Positions 49,901 to 62,840 are shown, counted from the first letter of the stretch. The stretch: 64,000 nucleotides of DNA from Klebsormidium nitens (GCA_000708835.1 DF237282.1:37019-101018), one strand, 5' to 3'. Made by a program: numbers and translations. Notes: generated from the sequence alone by a model not told the origin.

Positions 49901-52900
49901 AGTCGCATCTAATCGGAACCGGAAGCTGCAAAGAATATTTTCTTTACGTACTGAAAAGTGACCTTGAAATTGAGTCCCACAGAACACTGATACAGGTCCT
50001 GTAAAGTTTGTCATCGAATCTCCGCACCAAGGAGGCAATAAAACAGAGGTTTCTTTTCGCTTTTAAAAAACATCCAGCGCAAAACCTTAAGACTCCCGCA
50101 AAAAGGAGACAGCAAGCAATCAGCGCGATGTGACGAGGTCATGACATGTCGGCTACTCTGCTGTCGAAGATGTTGCTATGAAGCACCGTAACATCACCCC
50201 AGGGAAGAGCACAGCGCAATGTACACGAATCCTAAATTTGCACTCCAATGAAAGTTTAACCAAAAGAAAAAGGTTGAGGAAGAATCAGGAAGAACGCAGC
50301 TGTGTAAGCGGAGTCACTCACTGCGGCACTCCCGTTGAGGAAGCTGTTGCCGGTGATGACACCACTGGCGTTCCCTGCTAGGAACAGAGCGCCTCCTTCC
50401 TGCAGGCAAGAGATTTTGGTGTCAAGTTCACCTGCCCAACGACTCAACCGACCTACGTTTTTCTTTCCTGAGACAAGTTCTGGCAAATAACACGCTGCTT
50501 GCGCAGTGTTCTTGTATTTGGGCGTACTGCTCCGGATGACTCCCGTACAGAGGTGGTTGTAGAAGTTTCCTGCGCAATCAGAGTAGAGCGATCCGGAAGT
50601 TCCCTCATACTGGTTGCTCAAGGACATGCTTCAATTTTTACCAGAAGTCGTGGGTCTTTTCAACCGCTGAAATGCTGGGGCCCTAACGTATGACTGGGTG
50701 GCATCGTAGCCCAAATAAAACCTTGTCGAACTCAGATTGCATAACTTCAGGGCTTTGTTTACAGTTACAAAAGTTTCAACCGAAGACGGGCAATCCCGTT
50801 TGCCTCGCAATCGCACTTACACAACGTTTTGCTCACACGCTTTGAGGGCGTAGATTATTGTTATGTAGAAACACTCCACTCGTTACTTCCAGTCATGAGA
50901 AGTGCGTCTTTGCTGGTTGGGCATTCTCAGACCCACTTCCAGTTTAGCTGGGGTGGGTACAGGCCAATGAGTGTCAAACCGTTAACACACAGGTGCGAAG
51001 AAAGAAGCGTGCAACTCACACTATTTGCAGCGCTCCCGACGAACGTGCTGTCGGAAATCAATAAGATTCCCCTGGTATCATCGAAGAAAATGGCGCCCCC
51101 TGATCCGCCTGCTGCGGAAGCGAGGAACGAACTCGAAAGGACAGACAGCGTCACGTTGCCGCCGGCCTTGTCAGTGTAAATAGCCCCTGCCACGAGAGGA
51201 CACGTGTCAATCGCTCACAGGCGGGCCCAACAAGAACTTCAGAGAGCAAAATTGCGACCTAAAGTCCGGGGGTCTCGACGCTGTTCAACTGGATCTGAAA
51301 CTATGGGGTCCAAGGAAGTTCTCGCCAAAATTACTTGCAGCAGATTGGCCATTATTTACTGTTTCGCTTATAAGTGAGCCGAGCGAGCTGTGCGACCGAA
51401 GGTCCGAAAATGTTCGAAGCACTCTGACTCAAACCTGCAAACCTCCGCTGGTTCAGCGGCCATACTCTCAGTCAGCACAAGAAAGTGCGCGCCTTCCTTG
51501 AGAACAGATTCAATGTCTGCACACCGTCCTTCAAGGCGAAACTTGAACGCGCCTCGATGGTCCAGAACGACCAGATGCGGACGAAATCAGGACCTTGCCA
51601 AGAATGGCCGTTCTTGTACTCGATTGCTTATAACGCCTTCGACGCCTAAGCCGATGGGTGTGAATACGTGAGTCATAGTCCCTTTGAGGAAACCTCCTTC
51701 GTGCTTTCATACAGGACGCCAGGGTTTTAATTCCTCGAACATACGTTTTGGTACCGACTTTGCGCTTGCAACGCTGTGAGTATTGCTTCCGGCGTCGAGG
51801 GGAATGCTAATGCGGCAGAACAGTTGTATGTTGTTGAGAACACAAATGAGCAGGCCCTCACCCCCGCTGCCATAAGCGGTGTTATTGACGAAGGCGCAGC
51901 TCGTGAAATTCACGTGGCCTCGGGTGTAGACCGCTCCTCCATACTGCAATCAAAGAGGAAGACTGGATACGGTCATTTAAAACGTCCCAGACAGAGCAGG
52001 GAAAGGAAGAGAGGAGGAGGAACAATGGCAGAAGAGGCCCCCATGTGCGCTGCTTTTCGCGTCTTCCATTGGAAAGCCGTCCAAAGAACGTGTGAAAGAA
52101 CATTCAGGACCTCTGCGAGTCTTCAAATCTTTCACCTTGTGAAGCAGGCAAGTTCGTTGATTCGTCATTCTCGTAGGAAGAGGCTTTTCGCTATTAGACG
52201 TCAACAAGTGAGGAGGCCATGCAAGCTTTTGACGTTGGCCAAACTTCTTCAATCACAGCCTCATACGTGGCATGAGAAAACGGGACCACTTACCTCAGCA
52301 ACGTTGTTTCTGAAGACGACACGTGTGAAGTCGACGCCCGCATTTACGCCGACTTGGACGGCGCCTCCGTAGTTGGAGGCTCCAGGCTGTACACAAGTGA
52401 AGGTTACGACTGAACACTCTGAAAGAAACTAGATCGGACCCGACAAAACATCAGGACTATAAACACACCAACGTCGTTCCAAAAAGTATGAAAAGTGACA
52501 GCCTCGGAACCCTGCAAAGCGCACCAAACTTGAGCGAGCACGTTTGTAGACTGGATTCGAAGTCAAACATTGAACATGAGTGACTGCACATGTTATGCGA
52601 GCTACAAGAGCTCGCACATAAGATAACCAAAAGAAATATGGTCAAGGAGAAGAGGGGAAGGCCCAAAAAGCAAACAATAGGGCAGCCTGCCAGAGGACTG
52701 CAAAAGCCGTCAGTAGGCTGTCCTCCTTCTGGCATCCCGTGGGCCTGTTCAAACTGGCAAGCGAAAAAACCTCGTGAATATCAATCACTTTCTCGCGTCG
52801 TAAAATGAACAGCAAGTGACGAAAGCGAGGAACATATGCTCGCCCGAATCTTTGATGGTCAAGACCTTACGTTTGAGTTTTGGAGTTCAAGGTCCCGGAA

Positions 52901-55737
52901 AGTAACCGGGCCCACCCCATCGGCAACGAAGAAGAGCGGAGACTGCAAAAGAGGCCGGGAGAGCAGAATAAGCACAGAAAAATCTCACAGAGATGAGGTT
53001 CTTGTCGAGGGGAAGGCCAGAGAAATTTGAGAGGGTAAGAAAGAAGAGGCCTTCAAGCAAATGCTCTCGACAATTTCCAAGGTCAATTCTTGAATCTCGA
53101 CTCTTGTATTCAGAAGTAAGCCAAAGACACGGGAAGCCATTATACCGAAACGGAAGCCCGTCAATACTGCACGGTCAGCAGAAAAAAAGCAACCTACCCG
53201 GTGCTCACTGTAAGAGGACCGCAAAAACAGGCGGCTCCAGACAGACCAGTAGTATCCATCGAGTCTGGTCAAAGTTGGCAACCTAAGGTTCACTCCCCTC
53301 AGTGCAGATCACATTATCTGGACCGCTCGATGATGAGAAGTGGCAATCGACAGCCTGGAATCGACCCCCTTCTAGGCGACCGAGTTTGACAATAAGTGCT
53401 GTAGCATCTTCTGAGGGAACAGATTTGAGCAATTGCTGACACCTCGGAAAGGAGAACCTGCCAACTTGGCCTCCACTTAACGACGTACAGACCTGATTCA
53501 AGCATGCATATTATGGGTGGAGCAGTTTTGGGGGAAAGAATGTAAGCACGTGCGCAGCGCGTAAACTCTGGTTTCGGCTTTGGCTGTTGTACAAGGGTTC
53601 CTTTGGACTGCCCAGTCAACTGGCTAAAAGCAGAATAACAGCTGCCAGTATGCAAAAATACATAAGAGCGATTTGACTATTACTTACGAGCCCATTTAAG
53701 AGGGTCAGACTGCCGGTGACCTTGGCCGGGCTATCTGCCGATGCACCTTGCAACGTGACGGGCAAGGTGATGCTCAGGGTACTGTTCACAATGACCTCAC
53801 TGCAGCGAAGAAAGACAGATACTAATGTTGAGGGGGAGACTACTGCAAACGGGATCTGTTCGATGTAAATTCGGGCTGTCTCCTGGTCGTGCGGTTTGAG
53901 AAGCCCGATAGCCCTGTTCATTGGGGCACAATTCTGGCACAATCATAGTCTGGATCAAAGTGCGTTAATACCAGTCACTGCTTTTTGTCAAATACGATGC
54001 GAGGACTCGCTCTATTCCACACAAACTTTTGGAATCATTCAATTCCAAGCGACAAACATGTGTAGCTGGCTTGGAGGAACTAGAGTGCCCTTGCTTCAGT
54101 CGTTGCAATTTGCTGCTCGATTATCAGCACGTTGCTTCATCGCCAGCAGGGGAGCGCCCTCTCAAGAAAGTCCTCTGGTTGCATCGCCTGCGACAAAGGA
54201 TGCGTGTCTTCGCCATATGTTGGAATTTCCAGCCTACCTGAGCACTCAGAATCTCAATCCACAAGTATGCCAGCGATGATCGGACTGGCCAACTGCGTTT
54301 GTAAGAAAAGCACCAGCAGTGTCTCAAGTCCATAGTGGGGACATGAACAGATTCACAAAAGAGTGAGGTAGCACTTGCCCGCATAAGGTGATGAGATCCC
54401 CCCTTCGAGCTGTCCGCAGCGCTCCTTGTAGAGCGGCTGCGTCTCCAAAGCACGCAGTCCCCCCTTGCGCGACCACTGCACCCAAAAAATCCAATGATGA
54501 GGTTTCTACATAACACCTATGCCGTTTACACGCTATCTCTCAAATTGTCTTGACGTCTTTTGCAGTTACCTTCTTTGTGCCTTATCTTACGGAGTGAATC
54601 TGGCCCTAAGATTTCCTTCGGCACAAAGCTTCCTGAGAAGGAGGAATTTTCTAAAAGTTGTTAAACAGAAACGTCTTTTTAAAAGGTCAAATTCCTGGTT
54701 AACCTCGTGTTCCCCATGATGTTGCTGAAAAGCGCCATGTTCTGAATTAAATTGCAAAAAACAAAGCCAAATTGACTGTGAAGAGAGGACTAAGAAGGAA
54801 TGCTAATGCCCTGAGTGGGTTGACAGCCAAGGGCGTTCCTGTGTTGAGCAGATGGTCAGTGAACGCTGCTACGCAACTTCATATTCTCTAAGAATCCGGA
54901 TATAAGTCTGCGGCATGGTTTCCCTGAATGGAGAAGCATACTACAGAAAGTACATTCTGTTCACCAATAATTCTGTGGCAGGTGCTAACCAAGCAAGGGT
55001 CGAGAATAACAGAAGTTGCTATCGGGTGGTGCTGGGAATAAAGAGGTTTTGTAAGTGAAACTATTGGGAAATATATGGAGAAAGATCGGCTGAACTAAAC
55101 AAACCGTATTCTAGCGGGGAGACGGCCAACAAATACGATGGCCTGCAAGAAGGCCTGGGCTGATGAAGAAAACTCGGAACAGACGCAACTTTGATCCAAG
55201 ATACCAGCATGTCAATTATAGTTTCGAGCTTCTAGTCCACCAAGTGAGATGAAAGCGACTGACTATGATACATCTGTTCGGTCTCAGAATGTCTGCAACT
55301 GGTTAGCACTTCACAATTGTGCGCATGACAGCCCCAAACTGAGGTGGCATTCTGGTTGCTATCAAGGTGAGGGATGCCTACAACTGGGAGCGTTGTAATC
55401 AAACAACAACTCCTCTGCAAATCCATTTTGGTGCAGAATAGACACCTTAATTCCGAACCCTGCCACAGACCGCGACTAACCTCCGGTCATGGCAATTTCC
55501 ATCAGACAATCAACACTTCCGAGGTGGAGAAACAAACAATCGAAGCCGACGCTCTCCAAGAATTGTCCAGGACGTTGTTGCACAATGTGAACATACTAAC
55601 AAAAACAACAATGTGAAAATGTAAATGAAAGATGGCGGAACGGCCAGGGTAAATTTACCTTTTACTACGTTGCCGCCTGCCCCTAGCATCAGCAAAAACC
55701 ACACCACCCGAAACCATGTCTCCCGAGGTGGTGTCAT
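46980..55737 (-). CDS. Secreted POMP-type beta-helix protein with EGF-like segment and GPI-type tail
   Basis: Twelve minus-strand exons keep phase throughout: 55737-55659, 54475-54379, 53799-53688, 53354-53294, 52418-52294, 51943-51862, 51186-51020, 50399-50322, 49745-49584, 49044-48924, 47997-47827 and 47197-46980 (490 residues). A signal peptide (WFRVVWFLLMLGAGG) begins it. Seven GGA(I/V/L) motifs with FxNN-type partners (NYGGAVQ, YGGAVYT, GGAIYTD, GGAIFF, EGGALFL, GGAIFIQG, GGAVFTYG; FVNNTA, FTGNSA) are polymorphic-membrane-protein-type right-handed beta-helix repeats. Residues about 362-418 form a cysteine-rich EGF-like part (CTCNPGFYGTGFVC). The C-terminus, after SSRGASSP, is a hydrophobic tail (VWVLGLFILCAISF) fitting a GPI signal. 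It is likely a cell-surface or wall protein. Exons 2 and 9 end in GC donors. A sugar-active role is possible, but no catalytic residues are recognised. Confidence 0.85.
47991..48069 (-). repeat. Duplicated acceptor and exon start at the EGF-like exon
   Basis: AGGCAGCCTG with flanking similarity occurs at 47991-48000 (the real acceptor) and 48060-48069, offset 69 bp. On the minus strand the outer copy reads GCTGCCTGAACTGCGATCC, then meets a stop, so only the inner one continues the frame. Confidence 0.6.
49378..49625 (-). repeat. Decayed copy of a beta-helix exon end
   Basis: The exon end at 49578-49625, encoding CGGDQFQSNAAQSK, is repeated 200 bp downstream in transcription order at 49378-49425 with several substitutions (GGDQFRSEVAQSK). 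The copy ends GCAAG|GTTGGT, giving a canonical GT where the real exon has GC. Confidence 0.65.
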
Positions 55738-58292
55738 GCCAAAATGCTCTGGGGCGCTCCAGCAACTCAGGGACTCCTCCAAAACAAGATTACGCTTGGA
55801 GAAACTCGCAAGTGGGAAATTGCCCTGGAGGGCGCTGTAAATGATTGCAGAGCTTTGATCTTTTCTGAGACGATTAGTGTACGCGTTTGTTCCATACAAA
55901 TGACTTCAAAACGAAAATTGCAAATGCAGCTTAAAGCTGGTATAAGCAGAGCCCAACCCAGGCCCAACCCGCCAGCGGCTAAGGTGGTAAACCTCGAATA
56001 TAAAATACTTCTGCAGGTTTCTTCAGAGGTTTGCAATGTCCTCAACTTCAACTTCAAGGCGGGCTTGCTGACTTTGTCACTGTCAGCAGCATTGCTGCAT
56101 TGTTGCAAGCGCCCCCACAACTCACGAGTCACAAGCAGAATTCTGTTCGTTGACAACGAACTTCAGACGCAGTGCATTATTTTGTGATTCTTGAATTTGA
56201 AGCTCAGGCGCCTAAAAATCCGGAATGTTGACACTTGGCAATCAGTGGGCCAATCTGTCGGATTGCGAGTCTGTCAGCCGGCCGGCCCCTGGAACGGTCC
56301 CCGGGAGTTGGCTTTCTTTGACGGGGCGGGTGACGGTTTTTAGGCCGGAAAATACTTGCTCCGTTGTTGTTTCGCCGCAATTCGGGTGATTAAACCGGCA
56401 GAATCGAACCGGGCGGCTTGTCTTTCACCGACTGGGCACCCCCAGTCGAGATTCGAGAAGGGCTGATCAGTTGCAGCCATGACACACAAAATGACACGCA
56501 TACATGCCATGGACGGGCGCGTAAAGAAGATGTAAGAGCTGCAAAAAGTCAGCACCAGCACGTCTGGCACGATCCACTTCCGACTTGCAGTCCACTGGCA
56601 ATTGCAGCTCTGGAGCAAGTCTTCTTGGAACGAAAAAGTCAGCTGAGACAGTTTAACTGTAGCCTGCAGATCGCGCTGTGCATATACAGTACAGCATGAG
56701 ATGTTGCCTTCACGCCTTCGCAGGCGCGAAGCTGCGTGCATGAGTACCGTCCCTGATCACGTCAACACAACATGTATGTTATGAGTCTGGCCCAACACTA
56801 ACGGCTGCAACGGGTTGTCTCTTCAATTAGCAGGTGGACAGCTGGTAGACTCCGTCCTCACAGCGCTGCAGCTGATCAAGACAGGCGCTATCAGCCACGT
56901 AATCTGAAACGGCAAAGATTGCCCAACTTGGAACACCGAGACTGGTCAATGACCCCTTAATGACAGAATTCTAGTACTTGTCTGTTACTGTACGTTGAAT
57001 GACATCTGTACTACAGCGGGTGGGAGTAGGATCCGGAGACCGTACGTACGTTGTTGAAGCGGATCAGCTGATCAGTCTCCCATCAGTCTCCATGCATCAA
57101 GTTTGACAAACGGATCAAGGTCCCAGTAAGGCAGCTGCCGGACTAGTACTTTGAATCGAGCTCAATGCGCCAACTCAGGCTCTGACCTGTAGTACGTCGT
57201 CTGCCCAATCAGGTCGTGGTCTCTTCCAATTTGACTTTCTCGAAAGAAGGGTCCAGACGCCAGAGATCAGTACATGTGAGGACGTGTCGACTTCTAAAAC
57301 CAGGACGATCGAGATCCATGCAATCCTTCCATAAAAGCAGTGACTCCACGTCAGCGATGTTGGATATATGATTGGTAGGTAAGCTGAGCCAACTGGTCGG
57401 AAAATGTCATAGCATCAATCTGCTTAGAGTCAACAACACCCAAGGAACAGCTGTTTATTCTTTAAGGACTCGTTGCCAGATATTCCGTACTTACTTCTAG
57501 AAGATCGTCTCATTGACTAGACTACGTTTCGAGCTTGTGTTGGCAGCTCCGCTATCAAGGAGCTCTTCAACTGATCATTGACTGCATCTTGCAATGTGGT
57601 GGCTTCTGCAGTACGGCTGATTACTGCTGATCATTTGGGGCGCTCCTTCGGAAGCCACAGGACCTGTCCACCTGTCATTCGACTTCCGTGCATCATCTTT
57701 GCTACAATCAGTCAGTCAAAGGCGGAGGTACCAGTTAAATCTGCAGTGAGAAACGTGAACCAGTGAATGCTGATTCCATTGCAACATCCTGTAGTCTGAA
57801 CGCAAGGCATTACGCTGCCAGTCTGCCCGACTTACTCTTTACTAGGAGCTCGAATATGGGGACACAAGCACTCAGAGATCAAAAAGCGGATTTTAACGAG
57901 CATTTCGACTTCCTTCAAGCATAATTCTACATCCACAGTTTCTTACCACTCAAAGGAGGGTCTACGGAATATTATCAACTGCTTTCTGCAAGCACTGTAC
58001 TGAGGAGCTCAAACACGTAGGCAAAACCGAAGCGGTAGGGGAGCCATAGTACCGGGGCTTTCTTGCCCTGTGACGTCAGCTGATGTGGCGGCTCGCACGG
58101 CGGCGCCCTCTGTAACCGTCACTTGAAAGTGGTGCTCAAAGAACAGAGCCGTAGGAGGGTCTAGTGTCCACTGCTGAAAGGACCAGTCGCGACAAAGAGG
58201 TAAACGAAGCTGAGCAAAGCTGAGCAAACGGCTAGTGGCGCAGGCGCCTGGCATATTATTGCTCACCATCGAGCCGTTCACAAAGCGAGAAG
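55738..58292. other. Intergenic region upstream of the beta-helix gene
   Basis: The promoter of the beta-helix gene should lie here. The stretch 56200-57900 has no supported exon. A minus-strand open frame at 58009-58281 is listed separately. Confidence 0.4.
58009..58281 (-). CDS. Possible minus-strand exon, unknown
   Basis: A 90-codon frame is open on the minus strand, with an internal acceptor-like TCCTTTCAG followed by codons for QWTLDPPTALFFEHHFQVTV and ending RFCLRV before TGA. The plus strand of the same stretch is full of stops. No start context, partner exon or family was recognised, so it is only a candidate. Confidence 0.2.
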   Translation of the reverse strand: MNGSMVSNNMPGACATSRLLSFAQLRLPLCRDWSFQQWTLDPPTALFFEHHFQVTVTEGAAVRAATSADVTGQESPGTMAPLPLRFCLRV

Positions 58293-58822
58293 ATGGGGGA
58301 CTCTTGCAGGGTCCGTTTTGGCTTCCGGTTAGAGCTAGAAGGCCCTGTTTCCTTGGACCTCACAGCTTACGTCCCTCGAACTGAGGAGGAGAATGTAGAA
58401 GGGGGTTCTATACAAGGCCTGATGAGTCAACCCCATCCACTACCTGTCCAGATCCACCAGAGGTTGCTAAATGAGTCCCCCGCAGATAAACGCTCTGGGC
58501 AGGGGGTGTTGCTAACAGAAAGTTTACACCCTCAGAGCAGGGATGCGGAAACCTTTGGACAGGGGGAAACTTTGCCTCGGATTGTTACCCCCCCAGTAAG
58601 CAGACTTTTTGAGGCTTCTGGGCAGGTGCAGATATCCCCGGGGGAGGGCATGAGCGACCGGTTGAGGGCGAAACTAGAGGCGGCGATTACAGCGGAAGCG
58701 CAAAGGATGGCCGCAGAGGGGGTCGAAAAGTTTGTTTCGGAGATAAGCGAAGGAGAGGGAAGGCTTCAAACGGGAGGGAAGGGTGATCTGAAGCAACAAG
58801 GCGAAGGTCTCGAAAAGAACAG
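58293..58822 (+). CDS. Unassigned first coding exon, acidic protein
   Basis: From ATG 58293 the frame runs 176 codons to a strong donor, AACAG|GTAAGG, in phase 2. It encodes MGDSCRVRFGFRLELEG, then a Pro/Glu/Gln-rich stretch and a helical part (LRAKLEAAITAEAQRMAAEG). No family is recognised. It does not join the NAC exon at 59800 in phase, because the direct junction meets a stop, so it needs an intermediate exon or belongs to another transcript. Length and base composition favour real coding. Confidence 0.5.
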
Positions 58823-59799
58823 GTAAGGTATCCGAAGGGCTCACTTTACAATCAGGCCTTGAAATCAACATGTGCTCTATCTGGGCGTCCCCTTGGATTT
58901 TGTCTGTGTCTCTTACTTCAGCAAGTAAGAGACACCTAGTCATCTTTCGACTCCCCGCCGTGTAATTTGCTTAATGCCAGAAGCTGGTCTGAAGCGCGTG
59001 GTTCGTAGCGTGCATCTAACGCTGCCACCAGCTTCGAAGCAGGGATCGGGGTCTTAGAATCTCACCCGAGTCGACTTATCAACCTCTTTTCCAATTCTCT
59101 AGTTTCCAGCAAGCTTGAAGAGCGTTCGAATTAGGACGAGCATTTTCTTCGAGTACAAGTGGTTTGAAAGTTATAGCCGCCGATCAAGCGATAGCTTGCT
59201 CGAGCCTTCCTAATGAAGAAGGGCCTTCGAAAACCTTGAGTTCTTTATGCTGCCTTTCAAACGCCAGCCCTATGCTGCCCACAACACATGGGACACAGCA
59301 CACGCGTTCCTTTTCATTCCGCTCGACTTCCTCATGCTAAATCACCGCCCGTTTGTGGGCTGAAAGCTTCCGCTCTGATGCCTTGCCACTTCGAATTTGA
59401 GAACCTCACGTGATTGGTTACTTTCAGTTGCGATCACTTTGTATCTCGGCATTCAAGAGTCCGTTCCTTGCTGCGCCCACCTTCATTTCGCCTCTCATTC
59501 TCTTCCGCTCTTGTCAGGTCTCTAATTCCAACACATCAGTATCCGTTACTTAAAGACCTCAAAACCTCAGTGCATCTTTGGTTAAAAATCCCTCCTTGAA
59601 TCCATTCCGAATCTCACGCCTTTCTGTTGTCAAGCAGCCGCTAACAAGCAGATACTAGTGCCCCAAAGTTTTTTCCGCCACCTGATCAAACGACGAAGCT
59701 ATGCCAACATCTCTTAAGATATCCCCGCACTTTACACAAGCTTTTGCTCGCCCGCCAACTCGGACTCTCTCTCTCCTGTTCTGCATAATACGAACAGAG
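58823..59799. other. Intron or spacer before the NAC gene
   Basis: This 977-bp stretch separates the acidic exon from the NAC ATG. It is either an intron or the NAC promoter. An inverted repeat (GTCTCTTACTT...AAGTAAGAGAC) lies at 58907-58933. Confidence 0.4.
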
Positions 59800-62700
59800 A
59801 TGCAGGATAAAGACGCTTCGCTCGAGCCATCCACGGAGTCGGCAAAGCTGCTGAGCGCACCGGTGCCGAGAGGGTCAGCTGACGTCGTCAGACGGGTCAG
59901 TCTCTTTTGCTGCATTTTTGCTGCATGTGACCTTCCAGTTTTCCGGGTCGATCAAGTAAGAAACGGGTGTACCGAGCTGGCAAAGCCTTGCTCGGCGACA
60001 AACACAAAGGGTTGCGCAGCTCAAAATGATGCTCGCCACGCCTTGGGCAAGGGAGGCTGTATCAGAGCAAAGGTCTCGAATTAGACGCAACGAACTTTCC
60101 AAGAAATCACTCGCCAATGCGCAGTGCTGCTTCGGACTGCCGCAACTTACGCTCAAAGTTCGTTTGGCCCCTCAACGAAAAGCTTGACGGATTTGCAGCA
60201 CGGTCAGGCTCTTGCGGCAGTCCTGAATGCTTTGGCCGACCCACAACATAGCGAAACATTTCTTACTTTATACAAGATTTCGATTTCCAGGTCGCTCGCG
60301 AGGGATCCCTCGGGGTGGGCTTCCGACCCACCGACCCGGAGTTACTGAGCCTTCTGCAGAAGCGGGTTGAGGAAGGAACCGGGCACGCAAACGTCACGGA
60401 ACTGCCCGGGGGGCCGGGGGCCCTCGATCCCGAGATACTGTTCAACGCTTCCGACGGTAAGGCTGAAAATTGCAGTCACGAGGAGCGTTGGATACCTTTT
60501 TCAAAGCTTGGGCAGTTAATCAGTTTCGGACGCCTGAGACAATCTCAAACTCTCCCGATGAAAAAGCTTGGGCCGTTGGACCTATTCGTCTCGGAGGATA
60601 AGAAGGGCCAGATTCTTTCCTTCTGCAGCCAGTCAAGATTGGCCTTGAGTGAGGCGGCCGATTTGCATGACGACATGCGCAGTGCTCCTACTATTAGCTT
60701 CCAATCTTAATATCCACGACCGGCTTTCTCATCCCACTCAACGGACCATTCAACGAACGTTCAAAACAATCGTCTTCCTTACTTCACCTCAGCCGCCGCG
60801 CCTCTCGATCTGGTTTCTCATGCATATGTTTCTGGTTTTGATCACGTGTAAAGAATGCTGACCCCATGAGTAACCACTAAACGGTCGCCTTACCAACGTT
60901 TCTCCACAAACCTTCCACTCTCGAGCCTTTTCATAAGCCAATGGATTCCTTGTCTCACAATATACCAATTAGAACACCCATACAGGGAACCAAGTAATTC
61001 AGCAGTGGGTTCGATCCGTTCACGTTGCGTCATACGAAGCCCTTTTCCGGAGTCCGCTCGTTTTTAAGCGGAGCTTTACCCCGAGACTTCCCTTAGTTTC
61101 CGCTGATTCCTGTCCCTATCTCGTACCAGCAACCCCAGAAGCGCCCCCAACCCGCGAAAGCGCGCGCTTCTTTTTCTGCACGCGCGCCCGCGCTCGCAAC
61201 GGCCAGTGGTCCCGGAAGACGGCCTCCGGTTGGTGGGACCAGGAGCGTAACCCGACCAGTTTTGCTCCGGGGGAGTACACAGCTAACCGGCCGCAGATGG
61301 TGATCTTTAACCACAAAACGGCGGGGCCGGGAAAAGCTACCGGGCTCAAGTGGCAGATGCATGAGTACCAGGTGCGTCAGCTTGGATACAAAATTGTCTA
61401 CGTCGTATAATATAACTTCGTCGCTTTATCAATTGAGGCCTCTTTGAGTAGAAGTCGGTAAGCTCAAGCAAGGATTTGTTTAGGTCTAATTGTACGATGT
61501 GATGTTCAACAGCCGACCATTTCCTTCGGACGCCGTTCCCTTTTGACGTTGGCTCTTTCAGGAGCCCATCAGCAGAGACGTGAACCGCAGAACAATTGAG
61601 TGTAATGGTTTAAAACAGGGTTTTCAACGTCACATTGGTGTCAACGCGAAATTAGAGGAAGACACTGCCCGACCTGTCTTCATTATCCAGAGTCGTTCTG
61701 AGTATGTATTCGCAAGCAGATTCTAAATTCCTCGACCTACTTCTAACAGAAAGACAAAGCCTCGTTTAATTTGGTTCCGACATAGCACTCTGATCACTAG
61801 GTGCATGTCGCCCCTATCCTTTGCAGTGAAAGACAAGTCTTAAGACGGCCTGAGCACCTTTCGCTGTTCTGCCAAAGCGTTTTAACGGAAGTTCCTGTTC
61901 AGCCAGAAATTGTCTATCAACGAAACTGGTCTTAAACATATCTGCAAAGCTTCGAAAGATCTCGCGGTCAGCGTTTGGATAGCTTGTATGATTCTCAATT
62001 GGAGCGTCCCCAGCTAAGTGTCACCTGGTTTGGAGATGGAAGGCGATTACTAAGGCCCAAACACTTTTCATGAGCGAGGCCTTCACTCACTATCGTAGAA
62101 CCGTTCATGCAGAGTCGAGGCCGTATCTTTGACCACTTCGCCGTTCTTGAATTGCGGCGCTCTCACTGCGCGCGCGATGTCTGCAGATTTCTCGAGACGA
62201 GCCGCTGGTCTTGTGCAAGGTCATGCAAGTCGCGGAGCAGCCCCGGCGGAAGCCCGTGAAGAGGCAGCGGAGTCCGGCGGAGCAGGCGGAATCCGGCGTG
62301 CCAGACAAACCGCTCGGAAGTCGAATCCGCCCTAGACGCCCGGAAAGCGCTTCAGCGGAATCACCTTGGCCGGAAGCCGCTCAGGGAACGCGGCTCGAAG
62401 GTCTTTTGGACGATGTTTTGAGAGGCAGGAGACCGGTCGTAGTCTCGAGCGGAACTGAACGGAATGCAACGGAACGGGGTCCTGCGGAAAGTCTAGGGGA
62501 GCTACCTGACATCCTACTGGGGCAGCCTTTGGACGCGCCAACAAACCTTTCCGCTCAGGCCGCCGGAATCCGTCCATTGGGCCCGGAACTCCCTACAGTA
62601 CAGCCCTTATCAGGCGCGACTGCAGAGTCAGAAATTGCGGCGGCAATTGCGCCAGGAACGGTTCTGCTGACGTTTCCGGAGCCAGTTAATGACGTCAGCA

Positions 62701-62840
62701 ACGAGGATCGGATGACGTGGCAGAACAGGGAAGACGCGTTGCGACTCGTGCAGCGCGCGTTGAGCGAAGCCGAGGGGGCGTCTCCGGACAAGATGGCAGC
62801 GGTTCCGCCGGAACAACAAGCCTTCCGGAAAGGGGCTTGA
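59800..62840 (+). CDS. NAC-domain transcription factor
   Basis: Exons 59800-59895, 60291-60456, 61130-61371 and 62187-62840 join in phase (385 residues). NAC subdomains appear in order: A (VGFRPTDPELL, about 41-51), a B-like acidic linker (ALDPEILFNASDG), C (ARFFFCTRARARNGQWSR, about 99-116), D (ASGWWDQER, then VIFNHKTAG and LKWQMHEYQ up to 168) and E (DEPLVLCKVMQ, about 172-182). A basic PRRKPVKRQR follows, then a long Ser/Pro/Glu-rich probable activation tail. NAC proteins are plant-lineage DNA-binding dimers acting in the nucleus. The B region is shortened and the usual WKATG core reads WWDQER, so the protein is divergent. The VNS/SMB-type clade in streptophyte algae is a plausible placement, not tested. 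The upstream exon 58293-58822 may add an N-terminal extension. Confidence 0.85.

Noticed and set aside
56340-56741. 133-codon minus-strand frame in the spacer
   Set aside because: No domain, no splice support and no neighbouring exon.
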